Shown here piece by piece: positions 1 to 8,040 of a stretch of DNA of 45,160 nt. Under the pieces are notes generated by a model that was given only the letters and a program-made list of their open reading frames with translations, had not been told where the DNA came from and did not search any database. Numbering within the stretch: the first letter of the stretch is position 1; each line of letters opens with the position of its first letter. Source of the DNA: Bacteroidales bacterium (lineage in GTDB: Bacteria > Bacteroidota > Bacteroidia > Bacteroidales > Muribaculaceae); assembly GCA_900770215.1 (NCBI GenBank), contig CAAGJW010000039.1, positions 1-45,160 of the forward strand, in the 5' to 3' direction. A program made the position numbers and the translations under genes.

Positions 1-167
1 CAGCGACAGCACGGCACCAGCGACAACACGGCACCAGCGACAACACAGCCCAGCGACAGCACGGCACCAGCGACAGCACGGCACCAGCGACAGCACGGCA
101 CCAGCGACAGCACGGCACCAGCGACAACACAGCACCAGCGACAACACGGCACCAGCGACAACACGGC
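1..167. repeat. 17-bp tandem repeat array, cut by the window edge
   Basis: Nine complete copies and part of a tenth of a 17-bp unit, CAGCGACARCACGGCAC, lie head to tail from the first base. One copy (35-50) has lost a base and a few copies vary A/G at one position. The array probably continues to the left of the window. The period is not a multiple of three, yet no frame of the unit has a stop. One plus-strand frame stays open from base 1 to a TAA at 361-363, so the array could be the end of a low-complexity gene, but no start is visible and the downstream residues look arbitrary. A minisatellite-like intergenic array is the safer reading. Confidence 0.9.
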
Positions 168-451
168 GGCAACACAACGACGGCGGCGACAACGGTCGGG
201 GAGGCATTCGGGCGTGAAAAAAAACGCCCGGGTCATCACGACCAGGACGTTTCCCTTAGCAAATGCAAGATTTGCTATCCTCTTTTGTTTCTATATAATT
301 TTCCAGTTAGTGTTATTCTGTAGCCAGGCGATGGCGGTGCTGCACACAGCACCGTGGTTGTAAAAGAGAGGAGAGCATAAAAAACAACAGTTTTAATTGA
401 TCAAGTAGATTTCACGTTTCGTTCTTTCTTTCGAGGCCTGGCTGCCCGATT
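168..451. other. Non-coding gap with three small inverted repeats
   Basis: No convincing gene is seen. Three hairpin-capable inverted repeats are present: 209-215 with 224-230 (7 bp, A-rich loop), 258-264 with 270-276 (7 bp, followed on the plus strand by a T-rich stretch), and 335-341 with 348-354 (7 bp). Any of them could end transcription entering from the left or from the rubrerythrin gene. None has the T-run needed for a confident minus-strand terminator. Confidence 0.4.
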
Positions 452-994
452 TTAGTAGTTTTCGGCCTTGAGCTCCATGTAGCTCTGTGGGTGCTTGCAC
501 ACGGGGCACACCTTGGGAGCGTTGGGGCCGATGGTGATGTGACCGCAGTTGCGGCACACCCATATGCGGTCGCCGTCGCGCGAGAACACCACGCCCTGCT
601 CGATGTTGTCGACGAGCTTGCGGTAGCGCTCCTCGTGATGCTTCTCGATAGCGCCCACGCCCTCAAAGAGCTTGGCAATCTCCTCGAAGCCTTCCTCGCG
701 GGCCTCCTTGGCCATGCGGTCATACATGTCGGTCCACTCATAGTTCTCGCCGGCGGCAGCATCCTTGAGGTTGCTCACGGTGTCCTTGATGGCACCGCCC
801 TGCAGGTACTTGAACCAGAGCTTGGCGTGCTCTTTCTCGTTGTTGGCAGTTTCCTCAAAGAGGGCTGCAATCTGCTCGTAGCCGTCTTTGCGTGCCTTGC
901 TTGCGTAGTAGGTATACTTGTTGCGTGCCATCGACTCGCCTGCAAATGCCTCTTGCAGGTTTTTTTCGGTCTTTGTTCCTTTCAAATCTTTCAT
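452..994 (-). CDS. rbr: Rubrerythrin (peroxidase)
   Basis: This is a cytoplasmic non-haem iron peroxidase that reduces hydrogen peroxide to water, protecting anaerobes from oxygen exposure. The 180-residue protein has the usual order: an N-terminal four-helix ferritin-like diiron domain (E20 in AGESMARNKY, then an NEKEH motif near residue 53) and a C-terminal rubredoxin domain whose four cysteines are C147, C150, C163 and C166. Length and layout match classical rubrerythrin. The start is the ATG followed by MKDLKGTK, the standard N-terminus of this family. It lies 103 bp downstream of a second rubrerythrin of reversed domain order and in the same direction as a PerR-type regulator, so peroxide-responsive expression is likely. 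No TAnnTTTG promoter is visible in the 103-bp gap; instead there are competing hairpins just before the start codon. Confidence 0.96.
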   Translation of the reverse strand: MKDLKGTKTEKNLQEAFAGESMARNKYTYYASKARKDGYEQIAALFEETANNEKEHAKLWFKYLQGGAIKDTVSNLKDAAAGENYEWTDMYDRMAKEAREEGFEEIAKLFEGVGAIEKHHEERYRKLVDNIEQGVVFSRDGDRIWVCRNCGHITIGPNAPKVCPVCKHPQSYMELKAENY

Positions 995-1001
995 AGTTGT
1001 G

Positions 1002-1054
1002 CTTGATTTTTTTTAATCAAGGCACCTGCAGGAGGAAGCCTGCGGCGCCTTGAT
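1002..1054 (-). promoter_or_regulatory. Competing hairpins in the rubrerythrin leader
   Basis: On the minus strand the 8-base arm at 1047-1054 pairs with 1016-1023, enclosing an inner stem of about 5 bp. The core of that second arm (1016-1021) can instead pair with 1002-1007, across an A-rich loop. The shared arm makes the two folds mutually exclusive. The second fold ends seven bases before the rubrerythrin ATG, where a ribosome must bind. This is the geometry of a translational switch or an intercistronic processing site. The pairing is seen directly; regulation is inferred. Confidence 0.5.
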
Positions 1055-1097
1055 ATTGAAGTGTTTTTTTTTCTTGTGATGAATTGCGTATTATGAT

Positions 1098-1649
1098 TTA
1101 TTTCTTGAAGTAGCGGTTGTAGAGGCCCTCGAAGCCCTTGCCGTGGCGAGCCTCGTCGCGTGCCATCTCGTGCACGGTGTCGTGGATGGCGTCGAGGTTG
1201 GCCTGCTTAGCCAGCTTGGCAATGCGGTTCTTGTCCTCGCAAGCGCCGGCCTCGGCCATCATGCGCTTCTCCAGGTTGGTCTTGGTGTCCCACACGACCT
1301 CGCCCAGGAGCTCGGCAAACTTGGAGGCGTGCTCGGCCTCTTCCCAAGCGTAGCGCTTGAAGGCCTCGGCGATTTCGGGATAGCCCTCGCGGTCGGCCTG
1401 GCGGCTCATGGCCAGGTACATGCCCACCTCGCTGCACTCGCCCTCGAAGTGAGCCTTGAGGCCGTCGAGGATCTCCTTGGGAGCGTCTTTGGCCACGCCC
1501 ACCACGTGCTCGGCTACAAATTGCAGCCCTTCGTCTTCTTTCAGTTCCTTAAACTTGGATGCGGGTTGCTTGCATTGTGGACAGAACTCGGGGGGAGTTT
1601 CACCTTCATACACATAACCGCACACTGTGCAAATCCATTTCTTTGCCAT
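1098..1649 (-). CDS. Reverse rubrerythrin (rubredoxin domain first)
   Basis: The 183-residue protein has an N-terminal rubredoxin domain (C7, C10, C23, C26) followed by a ferritin-like diiron domain with EGECSE, EEAEH and DEARHG motifs. This order is the opposite of classical rubrerythrin and matches the reverse rubrerythrins of clostridia, which work as NADH-linked peroxidases with oxygen and peroxide scavenging activity. It should act in the cytoplasm with an electron donor that is not encoded here. The PerR-type gene lies 103 bp upstream and classical rubrerythrin 103 bp downstream, all on the minus strand. The gap before it is AT-rich but has no clean Bacteroidota promoter, so read-through from the regulator gene is possible. 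Confidence 0.93.
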   Translation of the reverse strand: MAKKWICTVCGYVYEGETPPEFCPQCKQPASKFKELKEDEGLQFVAEHVVGVAKDAPKEILDGLKAHFEGECSEVGMYLAMSRQADREGYPEIAEAFKRYAWEEAEHASKFAELLGEVVWDTKTNLEKRMMAEAGACEDKNRIAKLAKQANLDAIHDTVHEMARDEARHGKGFEGLYNRYFKK

Positions 1650-1709
1650 GATTCTAATAGTTTAAATTGTAAATGTGAATATAATATAAGTAGTTATCGT
1701 TGTTCGGCG

Positions 1710-1735
1710 CTGGCTTGCCGGCGAGCCGGGGCCAG
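1710..1735 (-). terminator. Nested hairpin after the PerR-type gene
   Basis: A 5-bp outer stem (1710-1714 with 1731-1735) encloses a second 5-bp GC stem (1718-1722 with 1725-1729), just after the regulator's stop codon. No T-run follows on the minus strand, so it may be a weak terminator or an mRNA 3' end stabiliser that leaves the rubrerythrins partly co-transcribed. Confidence 0.35.
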
Positions 1736-1752
1736 GTTGCGAAGCGTCGCTT

Positions 1753-2178
1753 TTAGTTTTGGCTCTCCACCGCCTTGGCCTTGCACCCGGGGCACAGGCC
1801 GAAGTAGTTGAGCTCCACTTTTTCCACCTTGAACCCCGGGTAGGAGTGCAGGTGCGATTTCAAGTGGTCGTCGATCTCGATGTCGTACACCTGCCCGCAC
1901 TCGCGGCACAGGAAGTGGGCGTGGGGCGTGAGGTTGCCGTCGTAGTGCACGTTGCGCTTGTCGATCGACAGGGCCCACACGGCGTTGTGCTCCTGCAGCA
2001 GCTGCAGGGTGTTGTAGACTGTGGTGCGCGACAGCGTGGGGATCTCGGGCAGCAAGTCGCGGTAGATGGTGTCGACGGTGGGATGGGTGAAGTGCTCCAT
2101 CAGGTATTGCATGATGGCTACCCGTTGCACCGACGGACGTATGCCGTGATTGATGAGATGTTGTACTGCTGTTTCCAC
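1753..2178 (-). CDS. perR: Fur-family peroxide regulator, PerR type
   Basis: This 141-residue protein is a Fur-family DNA-binding repressor. An N-terminal winged helix (about residues 1-80, with a TLSRTTVYNTL recognition helix) is followed by a dimerisation domain with two structural zinc pairs, C91/C94 and C129/C132. The regulatory metal ligands of Bacillus PerR (H37, D85, H91, H93, D104) line up at a constant offset with H32, D80, H86, H88 and D99. The last is Asp rather than the Glu common in Fur, which favours a peroxide sensor that loses DNA binding when a histidine is oxidised by iron-bound peroxide. The two downstream rubrerythrins fit that role. The promoter in front contains repeats consistent with autoregulation. 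Assignment to PerR rather than Fur or Zur rests on these residues and the context. Confidence 0.87.
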   Translation of the reverse strand: METAVQHLINHGIRPSVQRVAIMQYLMEHFTHPTVDTIYRDLLPEIPTLSRTTVYNTLQLLQEHNAVWALSIDKRNVHYDGNLTPHAHFLCRECGQVYDIEIDDHLKSHLHSYPGFKVEKVELNYFGLCPGCKAKAVESQN

Positions 2179-2229
2179 TTGTTTTTGAAATCGAAATTAA
2201 CAATTAAAATTAGTTCGTTTTTGAAATCG

Positions 2230-2264
2230 TTACAAAATTACAATGATTACAATTACTGACCAAA
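2230..2264 (-). promoter_or_regulatory. perR promoter with overlapping TTACAA repeats
   Basis: On the minus strand TTTG (2261-2264), a 20-bp spacer and TAATTTTG (2233-2240) form a near-perfect Bacteroidota promoter. Three plus-strand TTACAA copies at 2230-2235, 2238-2243 and 2247-2252, spaced 8 and 9 bp, cover the -7 element and half of the spacer. Their placement suits a repressor operator, perhaps for the regulator's own product. Confidence 0.65.
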
Positions 2265-2832
2265 TCTTTTTGCAATTATTTTTAGTTAAAAACCGTTAAA
2301 GGTATATTTTTGGTGTGCGCCTCATGGCCTGTGTGGGGCAGGAAATATATTATAATGTGGAGTTCAGACTAAAAAACGGGCCAAAGATTATCTTTTCTCA
2401 ATTATTATGCTTAATTTTGCCTTGTCGTGCCACGTGGCGGCAGGGGGGTAGTCCCCACTGCGGGGCGGTAGCCCGTCGCCTGGGGTAGTACGGCCCATAG
2501 CTCATTGTGTGCAAGAGCCAAGGGACGATATAAACAAAAGTTGAAACGGGATTAAGTGGATTGGGTAGCACAATCGCTTAATTTAAAAAGGAAAGAATGC
2601 CAACGTTACCTTCTAAGTACCTTGTGTGTACCTGATGTGTAAAACCAATGCAGCAGTGCGGGCTCGAGAAGCCTGCGAGGGTGCGGCCGTGTGGCAGCCA
2701 GGACCGGCATGGTGCTCAATGGGGCACAGTGCGTGACAATGCTGGATGATTTTTTCCTTGACGCGAAAGAAAGACTCTAAAACTAAATAGTAAAAATAAT
2801 GTTTAACTAACTAACTAAAACTTAGCGCGCTT
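2265..2832 (+). other. Long leader/intergenic region before susC-like gene 1
   Basis: About 570 bp hold no recognisable gene; only ORFs of up to about 33 codons occur. TTAG (2282-2285) and TATTTTTG (2305-2312), 19 bp apart, could be a plus-strand promoter, which would give a leader of some 500 bases. A GC-rich stretch at 2440-2510 contains small inverted repeats. A TAAC/CTAA-rich tract at 2780-2820 lies just before the start codon. Confidence 0.35.
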
Positions 2833-5800
2833 ATGAAAAGACAATTAGCTCTTTTGGGAGCGTTGATGCTCGCATGCGGAACCGTGAGTACGGTGCATGC
2901 AGCCGATCCGGCTCCCCAGATTGTGTCGACCAATGCCGGCACAGTCATTGTGAAAGGCACCGTGGTTGACGAGAACGGAGAGCCCGTGGTGGGCGCCAGC
3001 GTTGTAGAACCTGGCACTACCCGCGGCACCTCGACCGACATCAACGGTAACTTCTCACTCAAAGTAGGCAGCAATGCCAACATCCAAGTGTCGTTTATCG
3101 GTTACAAGACCGTGACCCGCAAGGCCAGCGACAACATGAAGATTAAGCTTGTCAACGACAACGCCTTGCTCGACGAGGTGGTGGTGGTGGGCTATGGCCA
3201 GCAGAAGAAGGTGAACCTCACCGGCGCTGTGACCAATGTCGACCTCGACAAGACCCTCACCTCGCGCCCCGAGAAGGATGTGACCAAGGCCCTGCAGGGT
3301 GCAGTGCCCGGCCTCACCATCCTCAACTCGAGCGGCGACATCAACAGCGAGCCCACGATACAGATACGTGGTGTGGGCTCACTCAACGGCACAGGCTCGC
3401 CCCTGATCGTGGTCGACGGCGTGCCTGTCGAGGACCTCTCGATGATCAACGGTGAGGACATCGCCTCGGTATCGGTGCTCAAGGATGCAGCATCGACGTC
3501 GATCTACGGTACCCGTGCAGCCTTCGGTGTGATTCTCATCACCACCAAGCAAGGCAAGAAGGGCGACCGTGTGAGTGTGAACTACAGCAACAACTTCGCC
3601 TGGGACCAGGCTACCTACCTGCCCGACTTCCCCGACGTGCCCACGCAGCTCAAGGCCGCTCTCGAGGCCAAGGCCCGTGCCGGCAGCGGCTCGGTTGAGC
3701 TCTTCGGCATGTACTTCGACAAGCTGCTGCCCTATGCCGAAGCTTGGCAGAAGCAGTATGGCGGCAAGAAGGGCTACGGCCCCATGACGGCCTACCAGAG
3801 CATGGACGCCGTGGGCGACTACTACTTCAACGGCAACCAGCCCATGTACTATGCCGACTACGACATCCAGGACATATGGTACACCAACCATGCGCCCAGC
3901 AACTCGCACGACGTGTCGATAAGCGGCTCGAGCGGCCGCACCACCTTCTATGCAGCCTTCGGCTACAACTCGAGGCAGGACCTCATGAAGTTTAACCCGG
4001 CCAAGCTCAAGCGCTACAACGCCACGCTCAACCTGCAGACCGACCTCACCGACTGGCTCACTGTGGGTGCCCGCGTCAACTTCACACGCCGCCACTTCAG
4101 CCGTTCCGACTCCTATAGCAACATCTACCAGTACATATGGCGCTGGGGCTCGTTCTTCGTGCCCAGCGGCACCATCGACGGCCTCGACACCCGCTTCATT
4201 GCCATGCAGAAGCAGGCTGCCCGCAACATGGTGACTCGCGACAACACCCGCCTCAACGGCTGGCTGCGTGCCAACATCACCAAGAACCTCACCCTCAACG
4301 CCGACTTCACCTACACCATCAAGAACATGAATAGCCATAGCAGCGACTTCTCGGTGTACGGCTACAACTGGAGCGGTGTAACTCCGCAATGGATTGTGGG
4401 GCAGAGCAACACCGACACCTGGCGCGACAACATGACTCGCGACGACTGGGCAGCCAATGCTTACCTCACCTATCAGAAGTCGTGGAACGATGCCCACAAC
4501 CTGAAAGTGATGGCCGGTATCAACGGCGAGAACATGACCATGGACTACTTCTACGCCCTGCGTCCTGAGCTTTACAACCAGGACTACGAGGACCTGGGCC
4601 TCACCTACGGTCCACGCAACAAGTGGGGAATCACAAGCAAGACCAATGACCGTTCATCGGCCGGCTACTTCGGCCGTATCAACTATGACTACAAGGGCAT
4701 CTACCTGCTTGAGCTCAACGGCCGCTACGACGGCTCGTCGCGCTTCCCCAGCGGCGACAAGTGGGCCTTCTTCCCCAGCTTCTCTATGGGCTGGCGCTTC
4801 AGCCAGGAAGCCTTCTGGGAGAGCCTGCGCGACAAGGTGAGCAACGGCAAGCTGCGCTTCTCCTATGGCGAGATCGGTAACGAGGACGTGGGTAGCAGCT
4901 GGCCTTACATTTCCACCGTCGATGTCATAGGTGAGAGCTATGTGCACTGGCTTGATGCCAGCGGCACCAAGGTCAACGAGTTCGACATGCCACTGTGGGT
5001 GTCGCCGAGCCTCACTTGGGAGCGCATCAAGACCCTCGACGTGGGTCTCGACCTGGGCATCCTCAACGACATGGTGACCGTGGGCTTCGACTGGTACCAG
5101 CGCACTACCTGCGACATGCTTGCACAGGGCAGCGCCCTGCCGCCCTCGGTGGGTGCTAAAGCTCCTCTCGACAACAGCGGCAAGCTGCGCACCCGCGGCT
5201 GGGAGTTGAACCTGAGCTGGCGCAAGCAGTTCAACAAGGACCTGGGCGCCTATGTGACCTTCAACATTGCCGACAGCAAGAGCAAGATTACCGAGTGGAA
5301 CAACGACAAGAACATCGGTCACCCGCTCGACACCGAGTTTGCCTACAAGGGCGAGACCTGGGGCGACATTTGGGGCTTTGAGACCGACCGCTACTTCACC
5401 GAGAGCGACTTCAAGGGCAAGAATGCCGACGGCAGCTGGATCTATGCCGACGGTGTGGCCAACCAGAAGGGCCTGCAGAACGACCAGTTTGTGTATGGTC
5501 CTGGCGACATCAAGTTTAAGGACCTCAACGGCGACGGTGTGATCGACGGCGGCAAGGGCACGGCCGACGACCACGGCGATCTCAAGGTGATAGGCAACTG
5601 CCTGCCACGCTATGAGTACAGCTTCCACATTGGCGGCAACTACCGCGGCTTTGACCTCGACCTCTTCTTCCAGGGCGTGGGCAAGCGTTCGCAATGGACC
5701 ACTTCGGCCTTCATGTCGCCCGAGATGCGCGCAAGCGACCTGGCCATCTACGACCACCAGACCAGCTACAACCGCTACCTGCCCGACCAGGGTATCGTGG

Positions 5801-6174
5801 AGATAAGCGAGAGCAACGACTTCCCGGTGCTCTATCCTGGAAACGATGGCAAGGGTGCTGTTCCTGCTCTTGAGAGCGAGGGTGGCTGCCACAACTTCTA
5901 CCCGCAGAGCAAGTACCTCATCGACATGAGCTACCTGCGCCTCAAGAACGTGACCCTGGGCTACACCCTGCCGGCAATGCTCACCAAGAAAGCCTTCATC
6001 CAGAAGCTGCGTGTGTATGCCAGCGTCAACAACCTGTGCCTGCTGCACAAGGGCTCGGGCGACCTGCCCATCGATCCTGAAATCAACACCGGCCAAGGTG
6101 CTGCCTATGGCGGCTGGGGACGTACCTATCCCATCACCCGCAGCTGGTCGTTCGGCTTGCAAGTCACATTCTAA
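2833..6174 (+). CDS. SusC/RagA-family TonB-dependent outer-membrane transporter (pair 1)
   Basis: This is a 1113-residue outer-membrane beta-barrel that imports oligosaccharides or peptides using TonB energy, with the SusD-like lipoprotein downstream as its lid. An N-terminal signal peptide (MKRQLALLG to VHA, about 24 residues) is followed by a CarboxypepD_reg-like domain (about 38-110, GTVVDENGEPVVGASV), the TonB-box-like DEVVVVGYG near 115-123, a plug domain (about 125-240, with LIVVDGVPV) and a long barrel ending in aromatic FGLQVTF. The start is the ATG directly before the signal peptide. It is 41 bp upstream of the SusD-like gene and surely co-transcribed. No anti-sigma factor, hybrid two-component sensor or glycoside hydrolase is adjacent, so the substrate cannot be predicted. 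Confidence 0.95.
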   Translation: MKRQLALLGALMLACGTVSTVHAADPAPQIVSTNAGTVIVKGTVVDENGEPVVGASVVEPGTTRGTSTDINGNFSLKVGSNANIQVSFIGYKTVTRKASDNMKIKLVNDNALLDEVVVVGYGQQKKVNLTGAVTNVDLDKTLTSRPEKDVTKALQGAVPGLTILNSSGDINSEPTIQIRGVGSLNGTGSPLIVVDGVPVEDLSMINGEDIASVSVLKDAASTSIYGTRAAFGVILITTKQGKKGDRVSVNYSNNFAWDQATYLPDFPDVPTQLKAALEAKARAGSGSVELFGMYFDKLLPYAEAWQKQYGGKKGYGPMTAYQSMDAVGDYYFNGNQPMYYADYDIQDIWYTNHAPSNSHDVSISGSSGRTTFYAAFGYNSRQDLMKFNPAKLKRYNATLNLQTDLTDWLTVGARVNFTRRHFSRSDSYSNIYQYIWRWGSFFVPSGTIDGLDTRFIAMQKQAARNMVTRDNTRLNGWLRANITKNLTLNADFTYTIKNMNSHSSDFSVYGYNWSGVTPQWIVGQSNTDTWRDNMTRDDWAANAYLTYQKSWNDAHNLKVMAGINGENMTMDYFYALRPELYNQDYEDLGLTYGPRNKWGITSKTNDRSSAGYFGRINYDYKGIYLLELNGRYDGSSRFPSGDKWAFFPSFSMGWRFSQEAFWESLRDKVSNGKLRFSYGEIGNEDVGSSWPYISTVDVIGESYVHWLDASGTKVNEFDMPLWVSPSLTWERIKTLDVGLDLGILNDMVTVGFDWYQRTTCDMLAQGSALPPSVGAKAPLDNSGKLRTRGWELNLSWRKQFNKDLGAYVTFNIADSKSKITEWNNDKNIGHPLDTEFAYKGETWGDIWGFETDRYFTESDFKGKNADGSWIYADGVANQKGLQNDQFVYGPGDIKFKDLNGDGVIDGGKGTADDHGDLKVIGNCLPRYEYSFHIGGNYRGFDLDLFFQGVGKRSQWTTSAFMSPEMRASDLAIYDHQTSYNRYLPDQGIVEISESNDFPVLYPGNDGKGAVPALESEGGCHNFYPQSKYLIDMSYLRLKNVTLGYTLPAMLTKKAFIQKLRVYASVNNLCLLHKGSGDLPIDPEINTGQGAAYGGWGRTYPITRSWSFGLQVTF

Positions 6175-6215
6175 CACTTATTCTATTATTGGCATTATTT
6201 TCAATACAACGCAAT

Positions 6216-7919
6216 ATGAAAAAATCAATTTTATATATGCTGGCTGCAGCTACGCTGGTGCTTGCAAGCTGCGACGACATGCTCGATAAGCAGCCGCGCT
6301 CGCAGTTTGTCAACAATCCTGCGTTCTGGAGCAACGAGAACTCGGTGCTCACCTACAGCAACACAATGTATGAGAACTACTCGGGCTACGGCTACGGTGG
6401 CAACGGCGGTTGGTTCTACTTCAAGAGCCTGAGCGACGACCAGGCCAATCCCGATTTCGACAACTGGACTTTCACCGCAGTGCCCAACACGTCGGGCTAC
6501 TGGAGCGACGGTTTCACCGAGATACGCCGTTGCAACTACATGATCGTGGGCCTGGCTTCGTCGTCGCTGCCCGCGGCCACGCGCAACAACTTCATGGCCA
6601 TTGCCCGCCTCAACCGCGCCTGGCAGTACTATCAGCTCGTGCGCGAGTATGGCGATGTGCAGTGGGAAAACTATGCAGTGCTCGACCCGGCCGACCCCAC
6701 TATACAGGGTGAGCGCACCGACCGCGATGTGGTGATGGACAGCGTGCTGGCCGACCTCGACTATGCGATCGCCAACCTCACCGCCCAGCGCGGCGCCAAC
6801 TCTTGGAGCAAGGACATGGCCTTGGCCATGAAGAGCGACGTGTGCCTCTATGAGGGCACCTATTGCAAGTACCGCACCGAGGCCGAGAACGGCAAGGCTC
6901 CCGACCTGAACCGTGCTGCCAACTACCTGCGCCAGTGCGTGGATGCCAGCGAGCAGCTCATGACAAGCGGCCGCTACAAGCTGAGCGCCAACTATGGCGA
7001 CGTGTACAACAGCCTCGACCTGAGCCAGAACAGCGAAGTCATCTTCTGGCGCAACTATGCCAAGGACGTGCAGGGCCACAGCACTGTCGACTATACCACG
7101 GGCTCGACGGCCCAGCGCGGCATCACCAAGGATGCTGTCGACGCCTTCCTCTTCCGCGATGGCAAGCCGCTGGCTACCACCACGCTCGACAAGGATGACA
7201 AGGCCACCCTCAATGCCAAAGGCAACTATGTGCTGACCAAGATGCTCGCCAACCGCGACAAGCGCTTGGGCGTGATCATCGACTCGGTGGTGTGCTTCAA
7301 GGGCCATGGTTGGGCTCGCACGCCAGGCCTGGCCGAGATGACCTCGTCGACGGGCTACACCGTCCACAAGTATGACAACCCTGAGATGGGTTCCGACAAT
7401 CCCACGCTCTACCGCAACAGTATAGGCACGGGCTACACCGACGCTCCCATCTACTGGCTGGCAGTGATCTACCTGAACGATGCCGAGGCCAAGGCCGAGC
7501 TGGGCACCATCACCCAGAGCGACCTCGATGCCACGATCAACAAGCTGCAAGCCCGCGCCGGCCTGCCCGACATGACGCTCAACCCTGCAGCCGACCCGGC
7601 CAACAACCAGGGCGTGAGCAACCTGCTGTGGGAAATACGCCGCACGCGCCGTTGCGAGCTCATGACCGACAACTGGTATCGCTATTGGGACCTCGTGCGC
7701 TGGCACCAGCTCGACAAGCTCGACAGTGGCAAGTATCCCAACATCAACCTGGGTGCCAACCTGAGCAATGTGGCCAATGTGCAGGTGAAGGTCGACAACG
7801 GCTATGCCGTGGCTACCAATGCCACCCGCACGTGGAACAGCCGCAACTACTTCTTCCCCGTGCCGCAGACGCAGATCACGCTCAACAGCAAGACTACGCA
7901 GAATCCTGGCTGGAAGTAA
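6216..7919 (+). CDS. SusD/RagB-family nutrient-binding lipoprotein (pair 1)
   Basis: This 567-residue surface lipoprotein captures ligand and closes over the SusC-like barrel encoded just upstream. MKKSILYMLAAATLVLASC is a lipoprotein signal with the lipidated cysteine at residue 19, followed by acidic DD, typical of surface-exported Bacteroidota lipoproteins. The N-terminal TPR-like helices and the C-terminal RRTRRCELMTDNWYRYWDL and NYFFPVPQTQI segments are SusD family hallmarks. An in-frame ATG lies 27 bases upstream, but only the start at 6216 places the signal peptide at the N-terminus. A strong terminator follows 75 bp after the stop, so the pair forms a two-gene unit. Confidence 0.95.
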   Translation: MKKSILYMLAAATLVLASCDDMLDKQPRSQFVNNPAFWSNENSVLTYSNTMYENYSGYGYGGNGGWFYFKSLSDDQANPDFDNWTFTAVPNTSGYWSDGFTEIRRCNYMIVGLASSSLPAATRNNFMAIARLNRAWQYYQLVREYGDVQWENYAVLDPADPTIQGERTDRDVVMDSVLADLDYAIANLTAQRGANSWSKDMALAMKSDVCLYEGTYCKYRTEAENGKAPDLNRAANYLRQCVDASEQLMTSGRYKLSANYGDVYNSLDLSQNSEVIFWRNYAKDVQGHSTVDYTTGSTAQRGITKDAVDAFLFRDGKPLATTTLDKDDKATLNAKGNYVLTKMLANRDKRLGVIIDSVVCFKGHGWARTPGLAEMTSSTGYTVHKYDNPEMGSDNPTLYRNSIGTGYTDAPIYWLAVIYLNDAEAKAELGTITQSDLDATINKLQARAGLPDMTLNPAADPANNQGVSNLLWEIRRTRRCELMTDNWYRYWDLVRWHQLDKLDSGKYPNINLGANLSNVANVQVKVDNGYAVATNATRTWNSRNYFFPVPQTQITLNSKTTQNPGWK

Positions 7920-7994
7920 AATTGCGTGAGCACAGTGTGGCCTCGTGCGCCCGGCGCGCATGAGGCACTGCACTGGCAATGATAAAAACAAAGT

Positions 7995-8040
7995 GAGCCG
8001 CCGAAATCTTTCTCGGGTTTCGGCGGCTCTTGTTGTTTCC
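7995..8040 (+). terminator. Rho-independent terminator of susCD pair 1
   Basis: A perfect 12-bp inverted repeat (7995-8006 with 8018-8029, arm GAGCCGCCGAAA) is followed by a T-rich stretch. It lies 75 bp after the SusD-like stop codon. Confidence 0.9.

Noticed and set aside
1..167. CRISPR array at the left edge
   Set aside because: The units are 17 bp and directly abutting, with no spacers.
491..1006. Long plus-strand open frame opposite rubrerythrin
   Set aside because: It is the antisense shadow of a clear rubrerythrin gene, rich in Leu/Val/Ala from GC-rich codons, with no family similarity.
2640..2740. 33-codon ORF starting MCKTNAAV in the susC leader
   Set aside because: Too short and of arbitrary composition, with no promoter or coupling to support it.
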